Shown here one piece after another: positions 22,281-33,100 of a stretch of 64,000 nucleotides of DNA. This stretch comes from Crambe crambe (Eukaryota; Porifera; Demospongiae; Poecilosclerida; Crambeidae). The stretch is from NCBI GenBank assembly GCA_963924555.1, contig OZ004592.1, positions 4,464,001 to 4,528,000 on the forward strand. The letters run 5' to 3'. A model generated the notes under the pieces. The model did no database searches and was not told the DNA's origin. It worked only from the letters and a program-made list of their open reading frames with translations. Each line of letters opens with the position of its first letter. The stretch's first letter is position 1. The position numbers and the translations under genes were made by a program.

Positions 22281-22387
22281 CTTCTCAAGTTTCCTTCAGG
22301 TTTCAGGTTAGGATATCTCCTATTTTTCATAGTGGCCAGAGGCTTCACTACTATAGTCAATAATTTATGTACTAAGAATTAGTGGAA

Positions 22388-24685
22388 TCATTGTTCTTTC
22401 ACAAGAGCAATTTCAATCAGTCTAATTGTCGTCTTCTCTGGTTCAATTTGTTTGTTGATCCCACCTACAACCATGATTTCATTCTTAGGAAGGGATATAG
22501 CAAAGCATGAAGAGCGGGCGTACTTCATGTCACTTATCTTCTCCCATTGATCATTGATAGCACTGAAGACGTACACAGCTGAAGAAGGTAAATCAGAGTC
22601 ATCCTTCCCTCCAACTGCAAAAATAAAATCTTTAGCAGAAACGAGTGCAGTTTTCAAAAGCGGGAAATCATCGATTTGTTTCCATGTTCTCTCTTTAGAC
22701 ACTTCACGGATGGTGGATGGTGTTGCTACAGTCGCCAACAAGTTTGGTAATGAGCACACAACTACATATCTGGATGTCCCCACTTGACTTCCCCCTCCAA
22801 TGTACAGATGATCACCACATATTGCTGCTGTAGCTGAGTCCATAGGGCGAGGGAGACTGGATACTGAATTCCATTGGCGGGTTTCTAAGTTTAGTATCTC
22901 AACGTCGTCAAGCAGCTTTCTCTCTCTTCCTTCCCCGCCCATGACTATAAGGAAACATTCCCAATGTGCTGAGATAGTCCAATAGCGTGCTACTTGCATA
23001 CTGGGAAAAACTGATGTCCATTTCTTGTGGGAAAAGCTCAGAAGAGTGTTTACTGGATTGAGGTCAGAATTCTTCCCACCTATCACTGTCAGTAAGTTGT
23101 CTAGAACTGCCATTGAAAAACTGCTGACGGGACAGCTAGGTAGTTCCCACCAAGATTCATCAGCAATGTTGTACCTGTAGACACTTTTGCCCCAAAAATA
23201 TTTGAAATAGATCATGTCACCTTCTCTCACTGCATCAGGCTCTCTTCGTAAGTCAACACAAGCATTTGGGCCTTCTCTCCAAGTGAGCTCTAACTTAACA
23301 AAGCTTTCCTTTCTTTCTTGAAATTCTCTAAGAAGACGAGATTTTAATGAAACATCTTGTGAGAGTTCTTCTACTTGATTCTGTAGCATTTGAATATTCA
23401 AATTTTTTTCCTGCAGCAACTGATCAAGGGAGCTTAACTGAGATCGTAAACCTTCACACCTTCTCTGTTCATCCCTTAGACCCTGCTCTGTTAACTGGTG
23501 TTCCTGCTCTTTGTGATAGCGGTCTTGCTCAAAATTGGCAATTCTAGTAGATTGCTGCTCGATTAGATTGTTCTTGATAGTAATTTCTCTCCTGTGGTCA
23601 TCTTGTACTGACTCCAACTCTGTCCGTAATTGGTCACAACGATTCCTAAAATTTTCAAGCTCTCTTTCAAACCTTCTAACAGTACATCTGTGAGCACCGT
23701 TAGTTCTATCGTGTGTCTCACCATTACTAGTATTATGTTCTCTACTCTCCAAGTATTGTGTTTCCGACTTCAAGAGTGTCAGACGGTGACACAGTTCTTG
23801 TGAGGAAGGACGCTCCCTCTCCTCATCCTTTAGGCACTCCAAAACAGTTGGTAGCAAACTGTGATCTGGATTAACCATGTTTATGTGATTCTTTCGTCGC
23901 ACATTCTCAGAGACCACTCCTCTTATCCTTTGCCTTGTATCTGGTGAATTGATTTCTTCGTAACGAGGTGCAGGTTTCGGAAACTCTCGGGTAAAAATCT
24001 GAATGCAGAGAACGCCGTATGAGAAGCAATCAAGTTTGACTGTATAGTGTGGAGATCGTAACTCTTCAAGAGCTTCAGGTGGCATGTAAACTTGTGTACC
24101 AGGACAAAGACTCATTGAACTGTGCTGAAGCATATTTGGATCGATAAATTTTGACACACCAAAGTCGGTTACTTTTGCCCTCTTGCCAGCAAAAAGGAGT
24201 ACATTATTACCAGTTAGATCTCTGTGGATGATATGATTGGCATGAAGATATGCCAGTGCCAATGCAATATCACTACAAATGTCAATTTCAATATGAAAGG
24301 GTAGGGGGTTAGGCAAATGTTCAAGATGATGAGTCAAGCTTTCGTCCATCAATTCCATCAATAATACTACAGAAGGTCGACCCAATGCTGGTTTTTCAGA
24401 GTGAGTTCCTAAATACTGGACTATGTTAGGATGCTTCAGTTCGCTCAAAAAATGACATTCCTGATGAAATCTTTCAACTATCCGCCCTTCATCTTCATCA
24501 TGGAAATTAAGAGGGTCATTTATAATCAGTGCTTCGTGGATAACTTTGGCTGCACATTCCAGTTCATCACACTTGGCCTTATAAACTGCTCCATATGATC
24601 CTGTCCCCAGTGGAGAGTTCTTGTCAATGCTTACGACTCGGTATAAAAAACAAGGTCCCGCCATACTTATATCCGTTCCGCCCAC
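22388..24685 (-). CDS. Protein kinase - coiled coil - Kelch propeller (intact)
   Basis: Single-exon frame of 765 residues. Residues about 15-310 are a protein kinase with glycine loop GTGSYGAV (27-34), Lys47 in AAKVI, HRDLTGNN (Asp156), DFG (Asp174) and PPE in place of APE, so all core catalytic residues are present. It looks TKL- or RIPK-like rather than a classical tyrosine kinase. Residues about 335-470 are a coiled coil rich in Glu, Gln and Arg. Residues about 480-765 show Kelch-type blades with repeated GG and W spacing (VIGGK, VMGGEG, IGGG, VGGK, VGGI). There is no signal peptide, so it is cytosolic. The propeller probably selects partners. A second in-frame ATG at codon 8 is possible. 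A decayed copy lies at 11892-12560. Confidence 0.85.
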   Translation of the reverse strand: MGGTDISMAGPCFLYRVVSIDKNSPLGTGSYGAVYKAKCDELECAAKVIHEALIINDPLNFHDEDEGRIVERFHQECHFLSELKHPNIVQYLGTHSEKPALGRPSVVLLMELMDESLTHHLEHLPNPLPFHIEIDICSDIALALAYLHANHIIHRDLTGNNVLLFAGKRAKVTDFGVSKFIDPNMLQHSSMSLCPGTQVYMPPEALEELRSPHYTVKLDCFSYGVLCIQIFTREFPKPAPRYEEINSPDTRQRIRGVVSENVRRKNHINMVNPDHSLLPTVLECLKDEERERPSSQELCHRLTLLKSETQYLESREHNTSNGETHDRTNGAHRCTVRRFERELENFRNRCDQLRTELESVQDDHRREITIKNNLIEQQSTRIANFEQDRYHKEQEHQLTEQGLRDEQRRCEGLRSQLSSLDQLLQEKNLNIQMLQNQVEELSQDVSLKSRLLREFQERKESFVKLELTWREGPNACVDLRREPDAVREGDMIYFKYFWGKSVYRYNIADESWWELPSCPVSSFSMAVLDNLLTVIGGKNSDLNPVNTLLSFSHKKWTSVFPSMQVARYWTISAHWECFLIVMGGEGRERKLLDDVEILNLETRQWNSVSSLPRPMDSATAAICGDHLYIGGGSQVGTSRYVVVCSLPNLLATVATPSTIREVSKERTWKQIDDFPLLKTALVSAKDFIFAVGGKDDSDLPSSAVYVFSAINDQWEKISDMKYARSSCFAISLPKNEIMVVGGINKQIEPEKTTIRLIEIALVKEQ

Positions 24686-24739
24686 AAAGTCCGTTACTGC
24701 GCATGCTCAATTAATGTTATTGGATGGTACATTAATTAA

Positions 24740-25070
24740 TTAATTACTACAGAGTCCAGCACACACTGTGACAATCTATAACAAAGACACTTAATAGCTT
24801 ATAGGGTAGGACAAGTCACTTACCTGATCACACTCTACATATTTAATGCTTGGAAGTGCACGAATCTTTCCTAATAAACTGTTGAATAACATAATAATTG
24901 GTCTATCTAATTAAGCAGCCACCCTTGGAACCACGGAAAGTACCAATCTTATCTACACAGGTCATGAAAAAATGTCACCTCTGAGACAGAGAAAGTTGGT
25001 TGCATTACAAAGTGTTTGGGATCTAGAGGTGGGTGGATTATACAGAGGTGGAGGAAGAAAGATCATTTTA

Positions 25071-25106
<36 letters not shown>

Positions 25107-25724
25107 TTGCTATTATGAAAATATTTTGGGGCCCTGTGCCCCAGTGGTTTCTCCACTTCTGTTATACAAGTGACCACTGGGACTGTAGATGTAGGGTTGG
25201 TAGATACAGGCTAGTGGGCATTTTTGTAGTGAGCTACTTACTCTTTGTTATGGTAGCACTAAAGTCTGTGAATGTCACCATATTGAAGTCGTTCTTCATG
25301 ATATTCCCAGCTCCTGCTTCAGCAAATAACTCCTGCATAGTCTTACGATCCATAGTATAGCTACCCATCATTTAGCTAGTCAACAACCTTCATCATCAGA
25401 GAGTGCCTCCTTGAAGACCACAATATAGCTCCCTCTGTCTGGAGGTGACTCAGTACCAAGTAAAGGCAAGGCCGTAGGCAAGGGGAGGATAATATCATGC
25501 TGCTTCTTAAATCACAGCAATTAAATAGTATTTACTTACTCATAGTCAATAACTAACTGATGTTCATGTAGCGTTTATTTAATGTCATTAGTAAAACTTT
25601 TTTCTCCATAAATTATCTTTTTGTCTATGGCCTTGAAAGGGGGCTACATAACATGCATGAAATTGAGAAAGAGATACCTCTATAAGCTGTGATCTTCTCA
25701 AAACAAGTTACCTAAAGCTGCCAT
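24740..25724 (-). pseudogene. I9-type protease inhibitor, copy B (broken)
   Basis: All five exon regions of the copy A gene are recognisable: 25712-25724 (MAAL), about 25396-25460 (SYIVVF), 25253-25350 (QELFAEAG...DFSAT), 24831-24885 (KIRALPSIKYVE) and a tail near 24740-24770. A one-base deletion near the exon 3 donor shifts frame, and the acceptors of exons 2 and 3 are damaged. A MITE carrying a 29-G run sits between exons 3 and 4. Confidence 0.7.
25035..25156. mobile_element. hAT-like MITE containing a 29-G homopolymer
   Basis: Inverted ends CAGAGGTGGAG / CTCCACTTCTG with TTATA-containing flanks. Cassette A (near 12925-12945) has a short uninterrupted sequence at the matching place, so this is an insertion. 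Bases 25074-25102 are an unbroken run of G. Confidence 0.55.
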
Positions 25725-25965
25725 TTCTCAGGACACACCCTAAATTGCTATGCTAGTAATTAGCCCCACCTAGCTACATAAAAGATGTTTCCTTGTATGG
25801 GGAACAGGGGAAGCTATAGCTAAGGGAGAATATCCACTGCAATTAGCTAGCCATATAGCATACTTTCATGCAGGCACATGTAGCTAGCTGGTTAGGAAAT
25901 GTGTTTGTACCTTCAGACACATGATGCTTAGATATATACAAATCCTTTTTTTTTTGAGAGAGAGA

Positions 25966-27808
25966 GAGAGAGTCATAATGTGTATCAATGTCACCATTAC
26001 GAATTCACACTTCTGACAATCTAGAGAAACTGCCCTCACTATTGAAAATACATTTGGATTTGTTTCACTTGCAAATATAAATTTTACTGATAACATTATG
26101 AAACAAGAAATCAGAATTTTTCTTCTCCAGGAACAGTAGAAGTTATACTTGACTCTGACAGTCGCCTATATGCAACATTGTATCTTTTCATTAATGCCTA
26201 TTCAGGGAGAATTTATCTCCTAATCATTTTAGTCATCTTTGCTTTTTGATTCAAATTGGAGAGGACAGAGTGTAGGAGGAGCTGTGGGAATGCACATTAG
26301 AGGAAACTGGTCAAACTGTGAGATTGAAATATCAGATTGCACTTTTGAAAAAAATCAAGTAAGATGGGGTGCTGGTTTGTAGCTACATCATGATTCAAGA
26401 CGAAGCGATAGCGATACTGAATTCTACTTTTGATTCCAATCATGCCATAGTTGGAGGTGGAGGTGCTTGCATACAATATTTCAGACCAGAATAATAATGA
26501 CTATAATCCAAGTAAAAATGAAATAACCTTTGAAAATTGTACATTTTCACGGAATAGAGGGGACATTGGTGGTGGTTTAGCATAAGTAGTACCTTCAATT
26601 TAATTGACTATTAGTGTAAATGGACAGATAACAGGGCCTTGTTCAGTTCAGCTGTGTTGGTGACCCCAGCAGCTGCTGATCGACTGAACAAAGGTTATCT
26701 TTTGTCCCCAGGTTTTGGGAACTGCAGATTCCAAAATAATATAGCTATAATAACAATGGAATCTGCAACATACTTCTCTACACATTCGGGTGTATTCTAA
26801 ATCACTGAATCAATAGTGCACTTTTCAGATCACACACTGTTCTATAGGAATAATGGTTCTGCTCTATAGCTACGTGGCATCTGGACAGGTCATTTCAAGG
26901 AAGGATCAAGAGGAGAGTTCATGGCGAACAGTGGTCTAAGAGGAGCAGCAATTGCAATATATATTATATATACGGACTTGGTCTTATTTTCTGTAAGTGG
27001 TAGGCTCAAGAATTGGGTGGAGGGATTTATTATCACTCCTGTGACCAAGAGGATTATATCAGTGGACAAAACTATTTCATATAAGATTCGAAAAATTTTT
27101 TGAATATAACTCAGCCAACATTACAGGTACATAGCTATGTGTATGCTTTTACCCTTTTCCCATGTTACTTTGATGACGTGGCCTGGACTACAGTATCTTT
27201 GATTCTTTAGGAAACATTATACTTGATATGTCTGATTAAAGAACTCATACAGCTACAGTGAAGCTCAATATCCTCTGGCAACATTTGGAAGGTATTTCAA
27301 CCCGTCAAAGTTGAAATTAGATTATCAAAATATTTTTTTTGACAAATTCCATCAGAGTAATCCAGCATTTGCACTAAGTGTGGACAACAGAAACAACATG
27401 GGCTTCATGGGGATCCACTCTGTTGCACAACCCTACAAGAAGCGATCCCACAATGTCATCGACTCACTGATCTTCCTGGCCCTTGTCACCATCAATGGAT
27501 GCACCATTTTCATCAATGTTTATGCTGAGGAATCTCGTGAGACTAATACCTCATTAGGTGTCATCTTGACGATAGTAATTGTCCTTCGACTCGTCTTACT
27601 CTACATCCCTATGATCTGTTTCTTGATATGGTTAATAGGGATGGTGATACTATTCCTAACATCAAAATGTTGCAATTTGAGTGTGATTAATTTCAAGAAG
27701 AAGCTATTGCTAAAGAAGGATGATACAAAGGCTGAATTTTTTGATGATCATGAACTCAGGGTTTCATCTCATCATGATGATCGAACAATAGAACTGGTTG
27801 ACAGTTAA
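25966..27808 (+). pseudogene. Beta-helix multi-pass membrane protein, copy C (decayed)
   Basis: Homology to 14445-17890 begins abruptly beside a (GA)n run. Signal peptide and first beta-helix repeats are missing. Many indels break the beta-helix region, including TAGCTA insertions at 26380, 26867 and 27132. About 1.4 kb covering the Cys-rich linker and most membrane segments is deleted at 27393, joining DNRNN to GFMGIHSV. The last part (27311-27808) is open but ends early and lacks the YNLMIN tail. Confidence 0.9.
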
Positions 27809-28089
27809 GACCTAATGATAAACTAGGCTAATACTAGTAATAGCTATAATTTTAGTGTGGACCCTTAACTTGATAGCTATAGCTAATTTTCATCATCATA
27901 ATTATTATCTTTTTACTTTGCCTGGTCCTACTGTATTGATAATACACCATCTTGATTCTTGTCTGCACTGACTTACTAACCACAGCGTTATCTTGTGGCA
28001 TTGCCAATCAGTCCACTTCAATGGACTTTATCAAGCCCGCGGGATCTCGCGCGAATGCATGTGGCGTGTATTGAGCACATGAAAAGAAG

Positions 28090-29968
28090 ATGGAGTCAGA
28101 AGAGGCTGCTCTCTCTCCAGGAAGACCCATCGATTCTCGCAGAAAGGGACCTCGGACTTTACCTCTTGGAAGGGACCCTCATGCTATTACTTCATCAGGT
28201 TACTACAGTAGCCTGGAGAACTCACAAGCCCATGAGAGCAGTGGTGGAGCAGTAGCCTCCTGCAACACTGGGGATCTGGATAGTAGTGATCATGAACGTG
28301 AAGATGACAAGGAAACGTACTGGCCTCAACCAGTGGGCCACTATCAGGGTCCTATGAGTGACAAAGTCCAGCTACTCAACAAGGAAGCTGTTAAGGACGA
28401 GGAAGTCTTTGTTGTGAAGAAGAAAGGCGTAATGTTGAGGGAGGAGCAGCATAAGCCACCTTGTACTATTACATGTACTCTGATTCCTTCATGTGCTCTT
28501 AAACATTGTGAGTATCAGTCTAAGTCCAGTCTCAGTCTTGTGGGTGAGACCCTACTTACCTTTGCATTCTTGATGAAGAGAAGAGGGTTATAATTATTTG
28601 GCAATAATGAGTGGCTGGTTGGCTAGTTGTATCATGTGACTTGCTACCTGAAGTAACAGTAGCAACACTGCAACAACAACAACAACAGGATTTGCAATGG
28701 GACAAACAATCCTATTTCAGGTGTTCATGCACACAGAGGGGTTAGGCAGAAATAAGGATCAAGAGGTTTTATAGCTACAGTTGAATTAATGCTGGCAGCC
28801 CTAATGTGTGAAATTTTGTGGTTGTATCACTAATAACAGCTAGTAAGCTTTGTTGTAGTAAATCAAGGGGTGATGGTTCCTTCAGTTTACTCAATATTTA
28901 CTATTGTACATAGGGAAAAGTTGGCTAGTGGTTGTCTTCAGTTTACTCAATATTTTACTCATAGGGAAAAGCTGTAGGAGGTGCTACTGTTTTGTGATAT
29001 TTGGACTACTTCTGCTGATTTCACTCGTACTTGGTTTTGCTTTCTTCTGGCTCATTCAAATTGTCAGTGACAGGTCACAGGTCTCCAAGCAAGTGGACTT
29101 GAGCTCAAGTGCAGTCGTCAATGTTACATCCGAATTTCCTCCACTCACTAACCTCTACAGTAACAAACTCTGCCTTGACTTAAAGGAAACTTTTTCCACT
29201 CATTTGTATGTTAATAAAGTTGCCTATGTATCTCTTGCTAGTGAGGACTGTGATTCGGTGTTCATCTCCCCCAAGAATGAAACTGTCTCCCAGAATTCGA
29301 TACTTGGCCACAATTACATGTTCTACTGGCTCCACGGTACCAGTTTTGTGTTTATTGCAGAATTTAATGGAACATCTACTATGTCCGTTTTCCTGTTGAA
29401 TGATAAGAGATCGTTTGACCTATGCATGAATCGCATTACTCCAGATAAGTTCCTGAAAAAGTGGGTTTTTAATATTAGCAACTGTGGCATTGTTCGAGAT
29501 ACAGGACTGATGAGATGTCGCTTTGAATACACGGTCTTGAATTCTGGATATTACTACATTTGTGTGAACAGCACTATTCTCTACAAGCTGCAGTTCAATA
29601 TTTCCATATCATCTTTGGTGTACAATACATCAAGGAGCACGACAGCCCTAAAGTGCATAGAAAATCAGGAGTGTTGTCTTCCTTTTGGCAATATTGTCAA
29701 AGAGCTACACAGGCCGACCTGTATGTTTGTGTCTACGAGTCCTCTGACCCCAGACACTGCTGGTATTAGGATGTCAGGCATTTCTCTGCGTGTGGAGCAA
29801 CGATTTAGCGTTTTCTGGTACAGTATGGTGATATTTTTGGTACTGATCTCTGCATTCTTCCTAACAGTGCTGTTCTATTGGATGACACGCTATAAAGTAA
29901 AAAACCCATCTGTTTACATGAGAGGATGCATACTTCAGTTTAATCTCTATGGCAATACTGAAACTTAA
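28090..29968 (+). CDS. Two-TM ectodomain protein, plus-strand copy C (intact, two exons)
   Basis: Exon 1 28090-28507 and exon 2 28965-29968 join across a GTGAGT...ATAG intron in phase 1, giving 473 residues. The ATG at 28090 has a favourable context (AAGATGG). Residues 1-140 are hydrophilic, Ser- and acid-rich and probably cytosolic, with a YSSL motif near residue 40. TM1 is about 148-170, the ectodomain has at least seven N-glycosylation sequons and paired Cys, and TM2 is about 423-445 before a 28-residue tail. An internal ATG at 28904 is not used in this model because it lies in the intron. Copies A and B are pseudogenes; the minus-strand gene at 19659-21644 is a divergent homologue. Function unknown; receptor-like. 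Confidence 0.75.
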
Positions 29969-30166
29969 CCACATACTGTACCCAATCACATGCACTTCGC
30001 ACACTTTTTTTCCTATACGATCTATAATTACCACGTGGGGGGCGCGGCTTATGTCACGTCGCGCATACTTTAATTAAACATTAATTTTTATGGGTTGCAG
30101 AATCACATTTATATTGGACTAGCTAGCACTACTTTTCTAGTGCTCGCTCCACAAGCTCAGTGCAGC

Positions 30167-33100
30167 ATGAGTCAAGAAGTGGAGAACGCTCCTATTGTGG
30201 GAAGACATGACGCTTACAAAGCTCTCATCAGTCTGATTGCAGAAAAGTTGTCTGCAGAGGACTTGAGATCACTGGAATGGCATGTAGATGCGCCTCCCAA
30301 ACTGCGCACAGGCTCAGCCTTGGATTTGCTGGAGAACCTGCAGAGGCAGGGAAAATTCTCGGAGCAAGTCGTTGGAAATTTATCTGAATTGATGAAAAAG
30401 ATCAACAGAATGGATTTGATGGAGAGAGTCGACCAGTACAAATGCCAGTATGGTAAGTCTCTGCATTGGAAGCTGGGCTGTTCATAAGTCTTAAGAAAAT
30501 GGCTGTATTGAAAAATGAAATAGCAATCATTGATGATTACAATTTCCCTATGCATATTGTTTAGTGTGTTTTTACAATCGTGGATAATTCAGGCCTGTAG
30601 CCAGAAAAATGATTGGACAGGTTCTTTATTTGGATACAGGGACCTTTTAGTTAGCAAAGCAGCAGCCCTGGAAGAGTAAAATCAGAGACTCAGTGTGACT
30701 GGGGAAGTTTCTGATGACCCACTCTCTTATAATGTGGGGGAACCTTTAATGGTATTTGTGTATCTAATGTCCTCCTTCAGGTCTATGTCAAATATTGTTC
30801 TATCTCTTCTTTATTTAGGTGCTATGAAACTGTATCAAAGATTATTAATTATTAAGGATTACCATCAATCAAAGCCAAGCCATATCATGCCTGTAACTTT
30901 ATAGGTGGTGGGAATTCTTGTAAAAATTCCTGTCGTAAAAAAATTTCCCCCTATAGGGTAGTCTAAGCCTTCCACTTGAGTATAGTGAACTGCTGGTATC
31001 TTGTCACCCTGAACTTTGTCAGTTTTGTTTATTCTTGCTGGCCTATCATAATACATCAATCTGATTGGTCATGTGACAATTGTAAAAGTTGTAATAATTA
31101 ATTTTGATTACTAATTTGGAATAATTCTTATTGTGTTTTAGCTCGTCACTTCTCAGTGCCATCACGGGCAGTGCACCCACCACCAAGCCTCCAGCCCCAG
31201 CGATCCTATTCAATGGGAAATCATGAGCGTCAGACCTCTGCCCCTCCCCTTGAAATTCATCAAGAGAGCTGCGGTGAACCACCAGAACTTCCTTCCAATC
31301 TAGTCTATCAGAGGTCAAATCCACACATCGGCAATGCACGTGCAAGATCAGTCATGAGTTCCACCAGTATTAACAGTTTCCAGTCTCATAATTTGGAACC
31401 GTCCTCTTCGAATTCCGGTCAGAGTTCTAGTCTTGATACAATGGCCAATTCCAGATTCAGTGACGGAAGAAGACCTTCTCAGTCTGCGGTGAATGTGGTG
31501 TCCCCAAACCTCGATCACCAGCTTTCCAGTGGGCCAGATAATCATTCGCTGTCGAACTCCGGAAGCATCCACTTTAACTATAATTCCTATCCATCCAGTC
31601 ACGCAGCAAGTCAAGAAGCATTCCGCCCTGAGCCAATGTCTTTGTTATCAAATGATGCCTCGATTTACAACGAATCCGTATCCCATTACAATGGAGCTGA
31701 GTACATTCCCAGACCTCCCCCATCGTATGGGTCACACCTTTCATATCCATGGTATCGCCAAGCATCACTAAGTAGCATACCACAGGAAGAGTTGCCTTAT
31801 CACCCGCATCACCACCCCTTAGGTCCTTTCAATCCGAGAGATCCGAGACTCATCCCAGCGCAGCATTATCAACCCCACATTTCTATGAATGAAGTACAAC
31901 CGCATTCGACCAGCCAAGACTCTCTCAGTAGTGCATACTACGTTAGCAGATATGGTTACCAGTACCCACAGACACCTCCTCATGCCAGGCGAGTTTCATT
32001 TAATCATTCTAAGAGGGTACCTCCAAGACGACATCAATCCATTAGTGGTTATCCCATAGCTAATGGCGAGCGGTTCTACAACCACAGTGGGAAGTTTTCC
32101 CAGTCAATGCCAGCTGCTGGAATAGAGCAAGCAACTGGTTACATGGAGGAAGAGGAGGAGATCAGACAAGGGTGGGAAAACATTCCGCCGAATACTTCCA
32201 CGCCGAAAGCCGCTAAATTTAAATCCCAACCCGTTTTGTTGGAGAGCAAGTCAGTGCAGACGAACAGAGTGGATATCAATAAACTGAGCCCACAAGACTA
32301 CAAGTCTGCATCAACCCATATGCAGACAATTATTAACAATAGCATAGGGACAATTAAAGAGCAGGATGCATCACCTATTGGGAGTGTTGAGATGAGAAGA
32401 AGGGCAAATTCACTGAAGCAGGACTCCGATTACAAGACGCAATCCACGAAGCGTACAAACAGGCACTCTTTCATTTCAGTCGATGAGAGACACCCTCGCA
32501 AAGAGTTGCAGCTGCTGCCTTCCAATGCCATGCAACGTTCGGCGTCCACTGGGAATGCCGATGGGAATTCTACCAATGAGATTATTAGTCCGTCTGATAG
32601 TATAGCAACCAGGCTCTCTAAAGGTATGTATGTGCTAATCATTGAGTATGACAACTTCAAAAACATTATAAAACCACATCAAAGCATGACATGCCCCAAA
32701 CTGAAGCACATTAAGCTCTAGCTATCTAATATAGCTATACGTGTACTTGCTGTGTGAGTCAATTGAAGTCCACTGCCTTATGATTTGTCCCCACCCTATG
32801 TATCTGAGTTGTGTTATTAGAGCTCGTCTTAATTATTACAGTAGCTAGCTCTTGTGGTTTCCTGGAACTATGGACTGACCAAGTTTATAGCCTCCAATAG
32901 TTATATGCCCTGTGATGTTCCCCATCCAAGTAATGTTCCCATGCAGTTTCTTTTAGTAATTAAGTTAGGGTGACCCAGTACATACCCTCTTAATTTTCCC
33001 CCCTCCCCTTAATGTGTTGTCAACCTATACATGCCATAACCGTACATTACAGCTCACCTCTCTTTGTGGCACCTCTTGGAATAAGGGACAAGGGTTTTAC

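Noticed and set aside
28904..29968. 354-residue gene starting at the ATG at 28904
   Set aside because: That ATG lies in the intron beside a small duplication of the acceptor region. Exon 1 at 28090 with a GTGAGT donor gives a phase-consistent protein that matches the minus-strand paralogue.
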